Shown: piece by piece, positions 47,501-58,420 of the stretch
How positions within the stretch are numbered: position 1 is the stretch's first letter
Layout of the letters: each line of letters opens with the position of its first letter
Program-made: the position numbers and the translations under genes
Origin: Rugalucina vietnamica
Taxonomy: Eukaryota; Mollusca; Bivalvia; Lucinida; Lucinidae
Length of the DNA stretch: 64,000 bases
Assembly: GCA_964017185.1 (NCBI GenBank)
Contig: OZ024872.1
Location: 46,214,188-46,278,187, forward strand
Reading direction: 5' to 3'
The notes under the pieces: generated by a model
Told to the model about the DNA's origin: nothing
What the model saw: the letters and a program-made list of their open reading frames with translations, nothing else
The model's database searches: none

Positions 47501-50500
47501 TTACTTTGAAAACTGTATTTAATTACAGTTGATTACAATTACTGATTACAATTACTACAGCCCTACATAACACGGCCATATCATGGCTCCCAAAATAATT
47601 ATTTTGCTATAAGTCTATTGTAAATAACATCATTATAACATGGTTTCACTTATCACAGGGTCTGTTTTTATGGACCCCAAGATAGTGCTATAATGAGGTT
47701 AACCAGTACACTGATAGATTCAGGATTTTCTATGGACATTATTTAAAAGCAACATACTGCTGATGCTCTGAGTTCTGCCTTTATTCTGTCCATCTGTTTG
47801 TCTTCTTCTGCATTGTAGGATCCTCCAGCACCTGCAGAAGACATCAAACAGCTATATTGCAATTGTATTGATGATACGTGGGTCAATTTGCAGTCGAAGT
47901 ATCATTTATATAATAAATCCATGCTCTTTGAACATTAATGATTTACGTGAAGAGATTGCATCAGAATACCTATACATAATACTGTTCAGCAAACTTTATG
48001 GCTATAAACAATTAGCAATACTATTTGCTCTTTTGTCCTCATTTGTCCCCAAAGCATACATTCTGGATAGCCTGGCATTCAGGACATGTATTTAGATATT
48101 TGAATCTACTACCAGATATTCTTCTTACTGAAAAGTACATAACCAAATGAAGGGCTATTACCATGGTACTTTATTACTTCCCCATTAGCTGAAATACACT
48201 AAATCTGACGTTGATAGTAAGTAGTTGCATTCTGACTACGATGGTCATTTCTTTACTTTTAAGTGTTTGTCAGGTTAAAGTGATATAATTGTTATCTATA
48301 TTTAGTGGACTGATACCAATCTAACATTCTGGATAGAGGATACCCATAACAAATGCCAGACTGAAGTGCTGGGCAAAGCCTTATCTGTCTGAACTTGACA
48401 CTAATGTATTATTCTTACACCATACCTAGCTGGAATCTTTTCTTCTTCTCACCCTCTATCTCTTCATCGTATTTTGACAAGATTTCTTTGGCTTTAAACT
48501 GCAACAGAAATTAACACATTTGTGACAAGGATCTTACCCATTATTATCATTTTGGTGAGTCAGTGGACATTAGAAATGATTTTACATTTATAAGCATACA
48601 GAAAAGCCTCAGATGGGAAGCTGCATACTGCGGAATCATATATGGGGCTATATTATTGTTTGCCAAAGTCACCTAAAGAGGACAAAAGGCTTAAATGAGT
48701 TAACAGTATCTAATGTGAAGACTTATCTATCTCTTGTCCTTTGATGTTGGGATGGTGTTCCTGTTTAACATCCCACCAAACAGCTTATGTTTTATGGGCA
48801 CCAGACCTCACTTTAAATTCTCATCCAAAAGACTGGTCAAGTCAAGGCTCGATCTTGCAACTACTGGTTTACAAGGCAATTAGCATAAATGCTTTGAGTT
48901 TGAGTCTAAATAGTTATACATAAATGATACATTAAGCACACTTCTTGCAAACTAATTTTCTAAATACAAAGGCCCTATTCCCCATTCAAATATACTGCTA
49001 AATGACCCATGTTGGGCACACCTACCATGCCATATTCATCCTCCTCTGCATCATCGTAAGGGTTATAGTCTGGTTTCTTTTTTCTATTCTCTACATTACG
49101 CAAGGCTTTCTCAGCATCTATCATGTTGACGTTGATCAACGTCTCGGCATCATCTTCGTCATCAAGAATTCCTGAGAAAAGATCATAAGTGTGCATAAAT
49201 ATGAGCCGTCTCGTGGGAAACCCAACAATGTGGTTTCCGAACAGGTCCGACACAAACCCGACTGTACAGCTACAGAAACAGGCTAGAAGCTTGAAATTTT
49301 GGAGTTAAGTAGAGGAGGAATTGCACTAATGACTATCCCAGTAGCGAAAACAAAGGCGCTGATCACGCGAAGCTGATCTGCACCTTTGTTTTCGCCTATG
49401 CAGATTGTTGGTTTTCCCATGGGGCAGCTCATATATAAAACAGACTTCTTGTAGTCTGGTTTGTTCAAATCTCTTCAGAAGAAACTACAAGACTAGAAAT
49501 GCGTGTTTGTAAAACACTATGCCCCCAACTGTATGCTTGTCCCTAAACTGGCAGCTTGTATGATTCATTTATTTCATTTGAATGAAGTGAAATTTAATTT
49601 CCTAAAGAAGCTGTTTGGTTGCCTCTGTTTTTGACCTCGATCCAGAAACAGAATGTAAGCTTTTTGCAAACAAGTTAGAAATGGAGTAAAAATTTCAAAA
49701 TGGAGTTATTTTGTCAAAATTTGACGGAAAGTCCTCAAAAGTTAATCAGGTGATCTTCTTCTCAGCCCCAACCAGTATACCAAATATGAAGGCTCAAGCT
49801 TAAATACTTTTTCAGATATCTTGCACACAAGATTTTCAAATTTTGTTTAAAAAGGGGCATAACTCCAAAAAGGCGCATAACTTGAAAATGAAAAAAAAAT
49901 ACGGGTCAACTATTTTTTCATGAGGAATTTATATACGAAATTTCAAAACCCTAACATTCATCGTTCAAAAGTTTCAAATTTCACCGAAAAGTGGAAAAAT
50001 CAATCAAAATTTCAAAATTCCGTAGTTTTGTCAAAATTTGACGGAAAGTTCTCAAAAGTTGATCAGGTCATCTACTCATCAGCCCCAACCAGTATACCAA
50101 ATATGAAGGCTCTAGCTCAAATACTTTTCGAGATATCTTGCACACAAGATTTTCAAATTTTGTTTTCAAAGGGAAATAACTCAGAAAAGGGGCATAACTC
50201 GGACAAGAAAAAAAATATGGGTCAACTATTTTTTCATGAGGAATCTGTATATGAAATTTCAAAACCCTAACATTCACCGTTCAAAAGTTTCAAATTTCAC
50301 CGAAAAGTGGAAAAATCAATCAAAATTTCAAAATTCCGTAGTTTTGACAAAATTTGACGGAAAGTTCTCAAAAGTTGATCAGGTCATCTACTCATCAGCC
50401 CCAACCAGTATACCAAATATGAAGGCTCTAGCTCAAATACTTTTCGAGATATCTTGCACACAATGTTTTCAAATTTTGTTTTCAAAGGGAAATAACTCAG

Positions 50501-53500
50501 AAAAGGGGCATAACTCGGACAAGAAAAAAATATGGGTCAACTTTTTTTTCATGAGGAATCTGTATATGAAATTTCAAAACCCTAACATCCACCGTTCAAA
50601 AGTTTCAAATTTCACCGAAAAGTGGAAAAATCAATCAAAATTTCAAAATTCCGTAGTTTTGACAAAATTTGACGGAAAGTTCTCAAAAGTTGATCAGGTC
50701 ATCTACTCATCAGCCCCAACCAGTATACCAAATATGAAGGCTCTAGCTCAAATACTTTTCGAGATATCTTGCACACAATGTTTTCAAATTTTGTTTTCAA
50801 AGGGAAATAACTCAGAAAAGGGGCATAACTCGGACAAGAAAAAAATATGGGTCAACTATTTTTTCATGAGGAATCTGTATATGAAATTTCAAAACCCTAA
50901 CATTCACCGTTCAAAAGTTTCAAATTTCACCGAAAAGTGGAAAAATCAATCAAAAATTCAAAATTCCGTAGTTTTGACAAAATTTGGCAGAAAGTTCTCA
51001 AAATATGATCAGATCATCTACTCATCAGCCCCAACCAGTATACCAAATATGAAGGCTCTAGCTCAAATACTTTTCGAGATATCTTGCACACAAGATTTTC
51101 AAATTTTGTTTTCAAAGGGAAATAACTCAGAAAAGGGGCATAACTCAGACAAGAAAAAAAATACGGTTCAACTATTTTTTCATGAGGAATACACACATGA
51201 AATTTCAAATCCCTAACATTCACCACTCAAAAGTTAACAGACGTACACACGCACACACACACAGACAGACAGACAAGCCGAAAGCAATATGCCCTTCCAA
51301 CTTTTTCAAAGTTGGGGGCATAAAAAATACAGACTATACAATTATCTTTATATCTATATGTATGAAAAAAAACTGGTATCATTTTCAAAATCCTAAATTA
51401 GAGAAAAACTCATAACTGAAAATTGGTTTACCGGCCTTCTTAGTGGAGGCAAGAAACATATTCCTCCAATACCATTTACTGAGCAAAGAGCAAGAAAGGG
51501 AATAAAGAACATATAGATCAAACAGAATATGAGCTGCCGTGTGAGAAAACCAACAATCTGCATAGGCGAAAACAAAGGCGCAGATCAGCTTCGCAGTAAC
51601 TGCGAATCTGATCAGCGCCTTTATTTTCGCTACACAGATAGTACAATTCCTCTTCTTTTTAGATCCGAAATTTCAAGCTTCTAACCATCTTCTGTGACTG
51701 TACCGACCAGTTTGTGTCGGACCTAGTGGGAACTCAAATTGTTGGTTCTCTCATGCACAGGCTCATATAGCAGCAATGTCTTACACGCAGGCTCATATAG
51801 CAACAATGACATTTATTTGAAATGTTCAAGACTTTCAATTCAACAAGTGCCTAATCCTACCTACCCCTGTCTTTCAAGGTCAATATAACTGACTGGCCCT
51901 CTTTGAAGGAACTCATATCATGCTCTACCTTCAACCCTCTTAGATCACGGGAAGTGTATTTCTGAAAATGAAAGCATACAATCATGGCTGATATTGAACC
52001 AAAAATTGTCTATTTAAAAAAGAAAAAAAAAAAAAAAACATAGCTAGTTTTTAACTCAAAATTAAATTCAAGGTGAGACAACTATTATTTGAGCCCCATC
52101 ACGAGAAAACCGCATTTTTGCCTCTGCGAAAACAAAGGCGCAGATCAGCTTCCCAGTAACTGCAAAGCTGATCGGCGCCTTTGTTTTTGCTACTCGGACA
52201 GTAAAATCCATCTTCTTCTTAAATCCGAAATTTCAAGCTTCAAGCCTTTTTCTGTGGCTGCACAAACCTGTTTGCATCAGACCTGGTCGGAAACTCCGAA
52301 GACCAGTTTTCTCGCTTCGTGGCTTATTTACACCAAACCCAAAGGCATAGTAATTTGTTATTACCATTATATTAACTCACTTTATGGGACATAGGCAAAC
52401 AGAATAGCCCCAGATGTGACGCCGCAGAACGCGGTGTCCCATCTGGGGCTATTCTGTTTGCTTAGAAAATTTTCATCGAAAAATTGAATAAAATTTAAAA
52501 ATCACTCCTGACGCCCCTAAAAATGAAAGTGGACTCACCCAAATGATAATGATGGGAAAATCCTTTCGTCAAATATGGGTTAAATCAGTATGTTTTACCT
52601 TTTCCTTTGGTTTGAACTCTTCTTCTACAAGACTTCCAATACCAAACTCTGCATCCATCTCTTCTAACAACTTAGCCTGTAATGCAAACAAAAATATTAG
52701 GTTCTATATTTTTGTCTGTTTCAGTCATGTCACATCCTAGGCGATATTACCAATACTATGGGTAATTGGTTATTGGTAATTAATGTGTCTTACTTAAAAG
52801 AATGCAATGTAAGTGGGCTTTAACTCCTCCACCCCCACCCCCCAACCCTTGATTCTGAGATTCTTTTTCATAGTGAAAATCCATCCAAATTATCCAGATA
52901 GTGATTTTGATGCAACCCCTATGTTGACATTAAAAGGCAGCATGTTTTCTAAGCACTACGTTTTGAAGATTAACTTGCCAAGTCAAATCATTCAATGTCT
53001 CTTGCTAAATCTAAGCCTTCCAACATGGGTCTAGGTAACTAACAGAATACTTATATCAGTGTGTCCAAGTTCGCATCTATTGTGAGAGCCAGGGACTAAT
53101 TTCCCTCCTTGCGCACTCCCCTGGTGATGTATTGTCATTTTGGCATATCACCAGTAAACCATTCAGATTCAGATCAGTCAAGAAATTTCTCAAAAATTGG
53201 CCAATTTATTTGAATTTTAAGCAATTGCTGAACAGATTTGAGGGTGTCGAAAATCAGGCTCTTTATGATACATTTACTCACCGTTTTATCTGCCTTTTCT
53301 TTCTCTCTTTGTTTCATTCTGTTCCGTCTCACCCAGGTGGCTGCATCTTCATCAGAATCTGAATCACCCAGAGTCTTGATCTTACTGCAGAGAAAATGTT
53401 AAACATTATTATTTTGTTTCATTTTTTTTTTTCTAAATCTAAACTAACTTCACATGTGTCAAACGAAAAGGTTTATGTAATATGTGTGTCAATCCTTGAC

Positions 53501-56500
53501 ACAATGGTCGTTTAACAAAGACAGAAATCTGAATTAGAACGACTACCTTGATGCCATTTCTTACCTATCAAAGACATCGACCAAACAATGAAAAAGAACT
53601 CACCCAAGTTTTTCATTGATTCTTCTCCTATCTTTGGACACTTCCAACTTTTCTTTAAGTTTCTCTGTCTCTTTGAGTTGCCGAATATTTCTGGCAGGGA
53701 CATGAATGTCATCTTTCAATGATTCCTTTTGCTGGTCTAAAATTTAGCCAAAAATGTAAACAGGTGGTTTAAATGGTAACTTGTCAAGTAATCATTTAGA
53801 ACTTCCACTTCTAGACTTTGTCCAATCTGTTATTAAAATCTGATTATTAGTATTTGTTAATTTGTACTGAGGCTTAACTTCTCATTCAAAATTTGAGCCA
53901 CCTCATGGGAAAACCAACAATCTGCATAGGCGAAAACAAAGACGCAGATCAGCTTCGCGGTAACCGCGAAGCTGATCACGCCTTTGTTTTCGCTACTCGG
54001 ATAGTACGTTTCCTCTTCTACTTAAATTCGAAATTTCAAGCTTCTAGCTCTTTTCTGTGATTGTACAGGCCGGTTTGTGTCGGACCTGTTCGGAAATCAC
54101 ATTGTTGGTTTTCCCACGAGGTGGCTCATTTGTTTCAGCCATCACTCATGTTGGGACAGAGCCACCACTTCCTGCATATAAACCAGGGGGGGGGGTAATG
54201 TGTCTTGCTCAAGGACACAACACAGCACAGTCAGCTCTCCTTGTGGGGATCAAAAACAGGACTACTGGATTATGTGTCCAATACTCTACCACCAGCCCCC
54301 ACCTAAATTATAAGAGTCTGTTTAAATGAATATCATTTACCATACCTTGGGAGCTTCCTGTTACTTCAAGAGGTTTCAGTCCTAGTTTGGCTCTCAGTTT
54401 GCTGAAAACAAAAAACCCATTAGAATGACTACCTTGATGCGATTTCTTACCTATAAAAAACAACCAAAAATGAAAAATACTGACCATGTTCATGATGATT
54501 AGTCAAAGTGGTGTGTGACATTTTCTGTTAAAATACTCATGCTTAACATGCTTAAAGACAATCCAGAGTTGTGAGTGAACATTTTACATGTAAATTTATC
54601 TTCACTGGATATCTTATGCAAAAGTTCATGTTAGATCTGCATGAATGGGACAGACTTATAGAGCTAACTCTATAAAACTTTATTTTTGGTTTCAATGTAT
54701 CAGGGTGTTATGGTTCCTGTTGTATGTAAATAAGGCTGACACTTGACAGTGACTTACTTTGTTTCCTCAATGCTCAGGCTGATATCTCCGCCAGATGACT
54801 TGGCTGTAAACAAAAAAGTTAGTCTTATTTAATAACAAATTTATCTTATGAACACATACACAGACTACATAAACCATAAAAATCTAGACAAAGCCAGGAC
54901 CTTTCACTACATTACAAAAAACTGTGCCTAGTGGAGCGGTCTGGAAGGTTCACTTTTGTGAGAAACAAAACAATATCTGCCACCTTTCCCTTCATTCTAT
55001 TAATTAGGTCAAGGGAACAACTCTTTATTGTTGTCATCAGGAAGGAAATTAGTTCCAGTTACCGGTAGTGTTTTCCCTAGCCACCTTTACTATGGCGCTG
55101 CACCATGCCATTTCTTGACAGCAGACAGCACAATGCCCTTTTTCCCAGTACCATGTCCTAGTCCTGAATCTACATTCTGTGTCTTACATTTTGGTAAAAA
55201 GTGTCAAAATCAGACAAAAAATAGAAACAAGATTTTTTTAAGAAGTCTGCAGAATCAAGGTAAAATTTACAGTCCACGACTTCCACAGTTGTGGATTGCT
55301 TTAATCCTTCCTTCTTTGTTTATTGCTGTAGGCTGTGTTGAAAGTATTTACTTTATTGAGATTACACCATATGACAGCAAAAGCAGGGACTTTTGGTGCA
55401 ATTTTTGGCCTTTCAGTTTCTGACTGGTAAAACTAGCAACTTAAACCCTGAATTTGGGCAATTTTCAGAACATTTAAAGTAGATATCTTTAAGTTGACAA
55501 CTGGCAAGTAGTTATTTTGTGTATGAATATTAAAAGCATAAAAATGCATAGATTTCAACACCAAAATTTAACATTTCCAAAACAACGAATATATTAAGAA
55601 ATTGGATTTTCCTGTCATGCACAAAATGCTGCTTACTGGCATGAAGATCATGTGAATTTTCAGTCAGTGGCTTTGTCAGCATCAGAATTAGAATAGATTA
55701 CTGGTGAAACGTCAAACTGACAATACCAGGGGATGGGGCTTGACTGGAGGGGATTAGTCCCGAGCTCTCACAAGAGCATGACAGTCTTGCAGATAGCCAG
55801 TGACTTCTGAATAGTTTACTGGTGACATGCCAAATGACATTATTTCATCATGCTCCCAGTTTCAAAAATATAATTTCCCGTCACAAACCTTGCCGCACGA
55901 TTTTGGACCTTTTCCAGTTCTTCATGGAGGCCATGAGTGTGAGGGTCCCAAACTGAGCTTCCATATTCCAAGACCGGCCGCACCAGTCCTTTATAAGCTG
56001 CTTCTTTCACATCTGGGGGACAAGAATACAAATTTCTCCTCAAGAATCCGAGAGTTCTGTTAGCCTTTGTACAAACATTGGAAATATGAGTATTCCATTT
56101 CAAATCATTTGTGATAGTTACACCCAGGTATTTTATGCTTTCAACGTTTTCCAGTACAGTGCCCTCAAGGGTGTAGTTAGCCTGTATCTTACTAGATTGT
56201 TTATTTGTTGCATTTGACGGGTTGAAATCTCATTCCCCAGACTCAATGTCTGCTGAGATGTCATTTATATACAAGGAAAACAGCAAGGGGCCGAGAACGG
56301 TGCCCTGAGGGACACCTGACACAACTGGAGCCCAATACGATTTAATACCATTAACCACTACCCTTTGTTGTCTGAAATAAAGGAAAGCATTTATCCAATT
56401 CAGTGTTGTTCTCACCTATTCTTTTAAATCAGTAAGACCATGACACTGAGGAATTCACATGTATAGGTGACAAGATGACTGTCTTGAGTGTCCCCTCATA

Positions 56501-56825
56501 CTGAGTCAATTTTAGATCATCACCTCTAATGACATCATTCTGACCGAATTAAGACAACAGAAATATTTTTACCATTAGGTCTGTATTCTTCTTCCAGTTC
56601 ACCTTCTTCTCGATCTGGATCATAGTAATCACCGCCCTGACTGGGTGCATGTTTGTCTTCAATCTCATCGTACAAACCACGCTCTCTCCCACGCCTGTCG
56701 TCAACCTCTTCATACAGATCACTATCTCGATGTCGTTTGTGACTCCTCTCCCTCGACCTGGATCGGTGTTTCCTCTTTCGTTTGTGCTCTCGGTCTTTCT
56801 CCTTGTGTTTCTTTGATGACCCCAT
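35597..56825 (-). CDS. SART1: SART1 / Snu66 homologue, U4/U6.U5 tri-snRNP component (19 exons, 787 aa, complete)
   Basis: Exons in coding order: 56573-56825, 54758-54803, 54346-54401, 53604-53736, 53282-53384, 52599-52676, 51865-51961, 49026-49171, 48426-48498, 47758-47831, 43221-43280, 42373-42494, 41595-41794, 41110-41231, 40408-40578, 38881-38985, 37885-38063, 36719-36944, 35597-35716. They total 2364 nt with all junctions in frame, giving 787 aa against about 800 in human SART1. The start is the [21 protein letters not shown]-terminus, followed by an Arg/Ser-rich basic segment. Exons 2-3 encode [19 protein letters not shown], the HIND motif that binds Hub1/UBL5 in Snu66 proteins. Later landmarks are [46 protein letters not shown] and C-terminal TPYIVLSG. 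Exon 13 adds a proline-rich insert ([15 protein letters not shown]). The protein acts in the nucleus in tri-snRNP assembly and pre-mRNA splicing; mammalian SART1 is also reported in hypoxia signalling. The 5' end is duplicated upstream (60296-64000). Confidence 0.97.
36272..36474 (+). mobile_element. MITE-1 copy, diverged
   Basis: TTATGGGACATTGGCAAACA to ACAAATGGGTTAA. The hairpin arms have accumulated mismatches (GATATGTGAAG opposite CCCATCTGGAG). SART1 intron 18. Confidence 0.75.
36485..36713 (+). mobile_element. MITE-3 copy abutting the donor of SART1 exon 18
   Basis: The right end GGCTCA finishes at 36713. The donor GT of exon 18 is at 36717-36718, so the element end supplies intron bases from about +6 onward (GTAAGTGAGCC on the minus strand). 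A partial relative precedes it at 36146-36262. Confidence 0.8.
36958..37185 (+). mobile_element. MITE-3 copy 11 bp from the acceptor of SART1 exon 18
   Basis: Starts TGAGCTGCATCAGGAGAAAA at 36958. The acceptor AG is at 36945-36946, leaving only the pyrimidine tract between. With the copy at 36485-36713, exon 18 is bracketed by two copies of one family. Confidence 0.75.
37301..37533 (+). mobile_element. MITE-3, full-length representative copy
   Basis: TGAGCCGTGTCATGAGAAAA to GGTTTTCTCACGTCACAGCTCA. Central hairpin GCAGATCAGCTTC / GAAGCTGATCAGTGC. Further SART1-intron copies: 39157-39361, 40728-40965, 41290-41454 (partial), 42185-42360 (partial), 43524-43664 (partial), 45614-45665 (hairpin only), 49202-49431, 51530-51764, 52091-52326, 53893-54128; duplicate at 60311-60546. 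Also 28569-28694 (partial). No coding capacity; superfamily not assigned. Confidence 0.85.
39386..40326 (+). mobile_element. Pearl-like element C (TGCCCCCAA ends), three to four core units
   Basis: Starts AACTAGAAAATGTGTTTATG then ACACTATGCCCCCAACTG. Units contain AAAAATGACTAAGTTCAAATTG, ATTATATCCAAACCACATGC and GGAGGAGTTGCGCACACAAG (about 39445, 39630, 39825). A GACT/GACA microsatellite (40197-40277) precedes the hairpin end TATGCCCCCTCAACTTC ... TTGGGGGCATAAAA. Confidence 0.8.
42671..42756. repeat. Perfect 86-bp palindrome (43-nt arms, no spacer)
   Basis: CTTTTAATAAGCAGGAAATC ... its exact complement ending TTAAAAG, centred between 42713 and 42714 on TTTATAAA. SART1 intron 11. Confidence 0.95.
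42821..43069. mobile_element. Fold-back MITE with a central 98-bp near-palindrome
   Basis: Ends CAGGGCCCAGTTGTTCAAA (42821-42839) and TTTGAACAACTGGGTCCTG (43051-43069). The centre (42891-42988) is a near-perfect hairpin, ACAAATACACTGTTATTTTT and its complement, around GAATCCTTTGCA. Short ORFs here come from the symmetry. Confidence 0.85.
43664..45616 (+). mobile_element. Pearl-like element D with ~460-bp units and a nested MITE
   Basis: Starts CAGAGGACCATTGGTCCTGA, GCTCACCTGAAG. Units share CAGGCCTCAGGCTGCAATAG, TTTTCCCATGTAAAAGCCTA, GCGGCCATCTTGGTCATGTG (unit starts near 44249, 44699, 45165). An ACGG-type microsatellite (45530-45550) precedes the hairpin GAGCCTTCAGCTCAGGTGAG CTAAAA. A different MITE (about 43809-44082, with TTAAGGTGGTCATTTTAAG and a relative at 30660-30850) is nested in its left part. 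Confidence 0.8.
46067..47565. mobile_element. hAT-like non-autonomous element with 8-bp target duplication
   Basis: Ends CAGGGCTGGAGTCAAATAC and ATTACTACAGCCCTA are inverted repeats (CAGGGCTG / TAGGGCTG). CATAACAC flanks both sides (46059-46066 and 47566-47573). Subterminal zones are rich in GATTACAATTAC repeats; the 1.1-kb centre is AT-rich without a transposase. The 8-bp duplication and CAGGG terminus are typical of hAT. It lies in SART1 intron 10. Confidence 0.85.
48511..48703 (-). mobile_element. MITE-1 copy 10 bp from the acceptor of SART1 exon 9
   Basis: Left end TTAACACATTTGTGAC begins at 48511, the acceptor AG is at 48499-48500, and right end AAATGAGTTAA. The hairpin is diverged. Confidence 0.75.
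49492..51326 (+). mobile_element. Pearl-like element E with ~315-bp units
   Basis: Starts GACTAGAAATGCGTGTTTG, AACACTATGCCCCCAACTG. About five units with GTCAACTATTTTTTCATGAG at 49905, 50221, 50536, 50851 and 51167 (period 315-316). An ACACAC/GACA microsatellite (51245-51277) precedes the hairpin end TTGGGGGCATAAAA. Because 315 is a multiple of 3, an uninterrupted 326-codon frame runs through three units (50236-51216); it is a repeat artefact. Confidence 0.85.
52372..52583 (+). mobile_element. MITE-1, best-preserved copy, 13 bp from the donor of SART1 exon 6
   Basis: TTAACTCACTTTATGGGACA to AAATATGGGTTAA. The donor GT of exon 6 is at 52597-52598. Confidence 0.85.
54140..54302 (-). mobile_element. 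tRNA-related SINE-like repeat S1 in SART1 intron 3
   Basis: GTTGGGACAGAGCCACCACT, poly(G), CTTGCTCAAGGACACAACAC, ending in a degenerate CTCTACCACC. Same family as 31500-31655. Copied in the duplicated block at 60557-60720. Confidence 0.55.
55822..56430 (-). pseudogene. CR1/jockey-like LINE reverse-transcriptase fragment in SART1 intron 1
   Basis: Minus strand reads [17 protein letters not shown], then the RT motif [20 protein letters not shown], then, after loss of the FADD catalytic segment, [57 protein letters not shown] and [13 protein letters not shown]. The order matches the RT and post-RT region of CR1-like elements common in aquatic animals. The deletion of the active site and a stop near 56230 make it inactive. 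It is in the same orientation as SART1. Confidence 0.9.
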
Positions 56826-57154
56826 TTCTATTCGATTGTTCTTTCTGTATGAGCTTGTATTTTTAAAGAGAAATTTGGTAAATATTGAAATAAAACAAAA
56901 CGAAATTTTCACGTTTATAAACAGGAAATAGCAAACCGGAAGCGGAAATTGATCTAGTGACCTAAACATCGTGTTAGAAAATCCCGCCTACACAGGCTCA
57001 CCTTTGCAATCCGCCAATAGTCAATACTTTTGGTTTGAATACAATGTCATATATGCGTGCAGCTCAGTGTTGTTGGGGCTTTTGTTCATTGTTCATTTTA
57101 CTATAGATCGTAATCAATTAAGATAAGGTAAAACAGTAAATTGCCGATAATATT
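56826..57154. promoter_or_regulatory. SART1 5' flank, likely promoter
   Basis: About 330 bp upstream of the SART1 ATG, repeated at 63244-63572. It contains no TATA box at an obvious position. This short unique-looking flank is conserved between the two copies only because they are recent duplicates. Assignment as promoter is by position. Confidence 0.4.
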
Positions 57155-57590
57155 ATGGAGAATACGACAATTTTCTTCACATCTGGTATCAACCAGAGAT
57201 TTCTTCTAAATCTACATCTATATGCTGGACCGTCATTCTTGGCTAATACTCCCAACCTAACTTTGCTTAGAATGAAAGGGTGGATAGCATCTTCCTTGAA
57301 GATGCCAGTGAAGGGATCTCAGCTACAAAAGCTGGTAGAGAGTTCCACAATGGAACTGTATGCGGGAAGAAATTAAACGACTACATCTATATGTTGGACC
57401 GTCATTCTTGGCTATTACTCAACGCGTTGACTTTCCGGGCTCCTACCTAACATTGCTTAGAACGAGGGGGTGGATATCTCCTTCCTTGAAGATGCCAGTG
57501 AATTGATCTCAGCTACAGAAGCTGGTAGAGGGTTCCACAATGGAACTACTTGCGGAAAATAATTTAACAACTAAATCCTCGACGACTTTG
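57155..57590. repeat. Direct duplication of about 190 bp (LINE 3' segment)
   Basis: CTACATCTATATGCTGGACC (about 57210) to GGAAGAAATTAAACGA repeats at 57380-57590 with about 85-90% identity and an extra ACTCAACGCGTTGACTTTCC. On the minus strand both encode a LWN-SLPAS-type LINE tail. The first copy is reproduced at 63573-63794. Confidence 0.65.
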
Positions 57591-58420
57591 TAAAGATTAA
57601 GTTGGATCTCTGACCGTCTGGATTTAAGGGGAGGATTCACTGCTTGTGTTCTTATACCTGTTAATAACGAAACGGGAAGCTCGGTGTTGTGTACCATCTC
57701 CACATTCTTGATCTCCTCTTTGTACTGGGAACTCCATACAGAACAGCAGTACTCAAGATTTGGTCGTATCATACAAAAGTAGGCGCTTGCTTTGGTGTCC
57801 TCCGTACCGGCATTGAGATTTCTTCTCGGGGAGCCAAGGGTACTGTTTGTTTTCTTGGCGACCCGATCATTATGTTTTCCAAGACATTTTCGACTGTAGC
57901 TCTACACCTAGATATTTGGTATATTTGGTGCTATCCTGGACTTCAAGGACGTGTCCCGTCTATTGGTAGGGATACTTGATTTGTGTTTTTGACTTTGTCA
58001 CAACGACACTGCATTTTTGTGGATGGAATTCCATCCCCCTTTTGTTCTTTTCTCTATCAGCTAGTGTATGGAGGTCCTGATGAATGATCATGGAGTCTGC
58101 TTGGCCTCTGACGGTTCCATAGACAATACAATCATCAGCACTGAAATAGTCTAGTTTGAGAAGTCAGATTGACCGGGAAGTCGTTAATGAACAGGCGAAA
58201 AAGCAATGATCCCAAAACAGAATGACTGGCACGCTTTCCGGAGTCACTGACAACATTCTGTGCCCGGCCTTAGAGGAACGTTAACAATTTGTGGAAATGT
58301 CCTCTTATTCAATAGTAGTAGAGCTTCCGGAGGAGGCGTTTGTGTGGAACACGGTCGAACGCCTTGGAGAAATCAATGATGAACGTGTCCGTCTGTTATT
58401 ATCAGCCAGTAACTGATGGA
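57500..58420 (-). pseudogene. Second, degenerate CR1-like LINE reverse-transcriptase fragment
   Basis: Minus-strand pieces in order: TFIIDFSKAFDRVPHKRLLR (RT motif A), LGSLLFRLFINDF, SADDCIVYGTVRGQ (catalytic DD region), HQDLHTLADREKNKRGMEFH, and MIRPNLEYCCSVWSSQYKEE. Several frameshifts and stops. A different subfamily from the copy in SART1 intron 1. Confidence 0.8.

Noticed and set aside
50236-51216. 326-codon open frame on the plus strand
   Set aside because: It translates three successive ~105-codon units of a 315-bp tandem repeat; 315 is divisible by 3, so the frame stays open by arithmetic. No protein family resemblance.
55028-55423. 131-codon plus-strand ORF (and its duplicate at 61446-61841)
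   Set aside because: Lies antisense in SART1 intron 1, has no recognisable domain, and its conservation between copies only reflects the recent duplication.
57155-57376. 73-codon plus-strand ORF next to the SART1 promoter, suggesting a divergent gene
   Set aside because: It is antisense to a duplicated LINE 3' segment and has no independent support.
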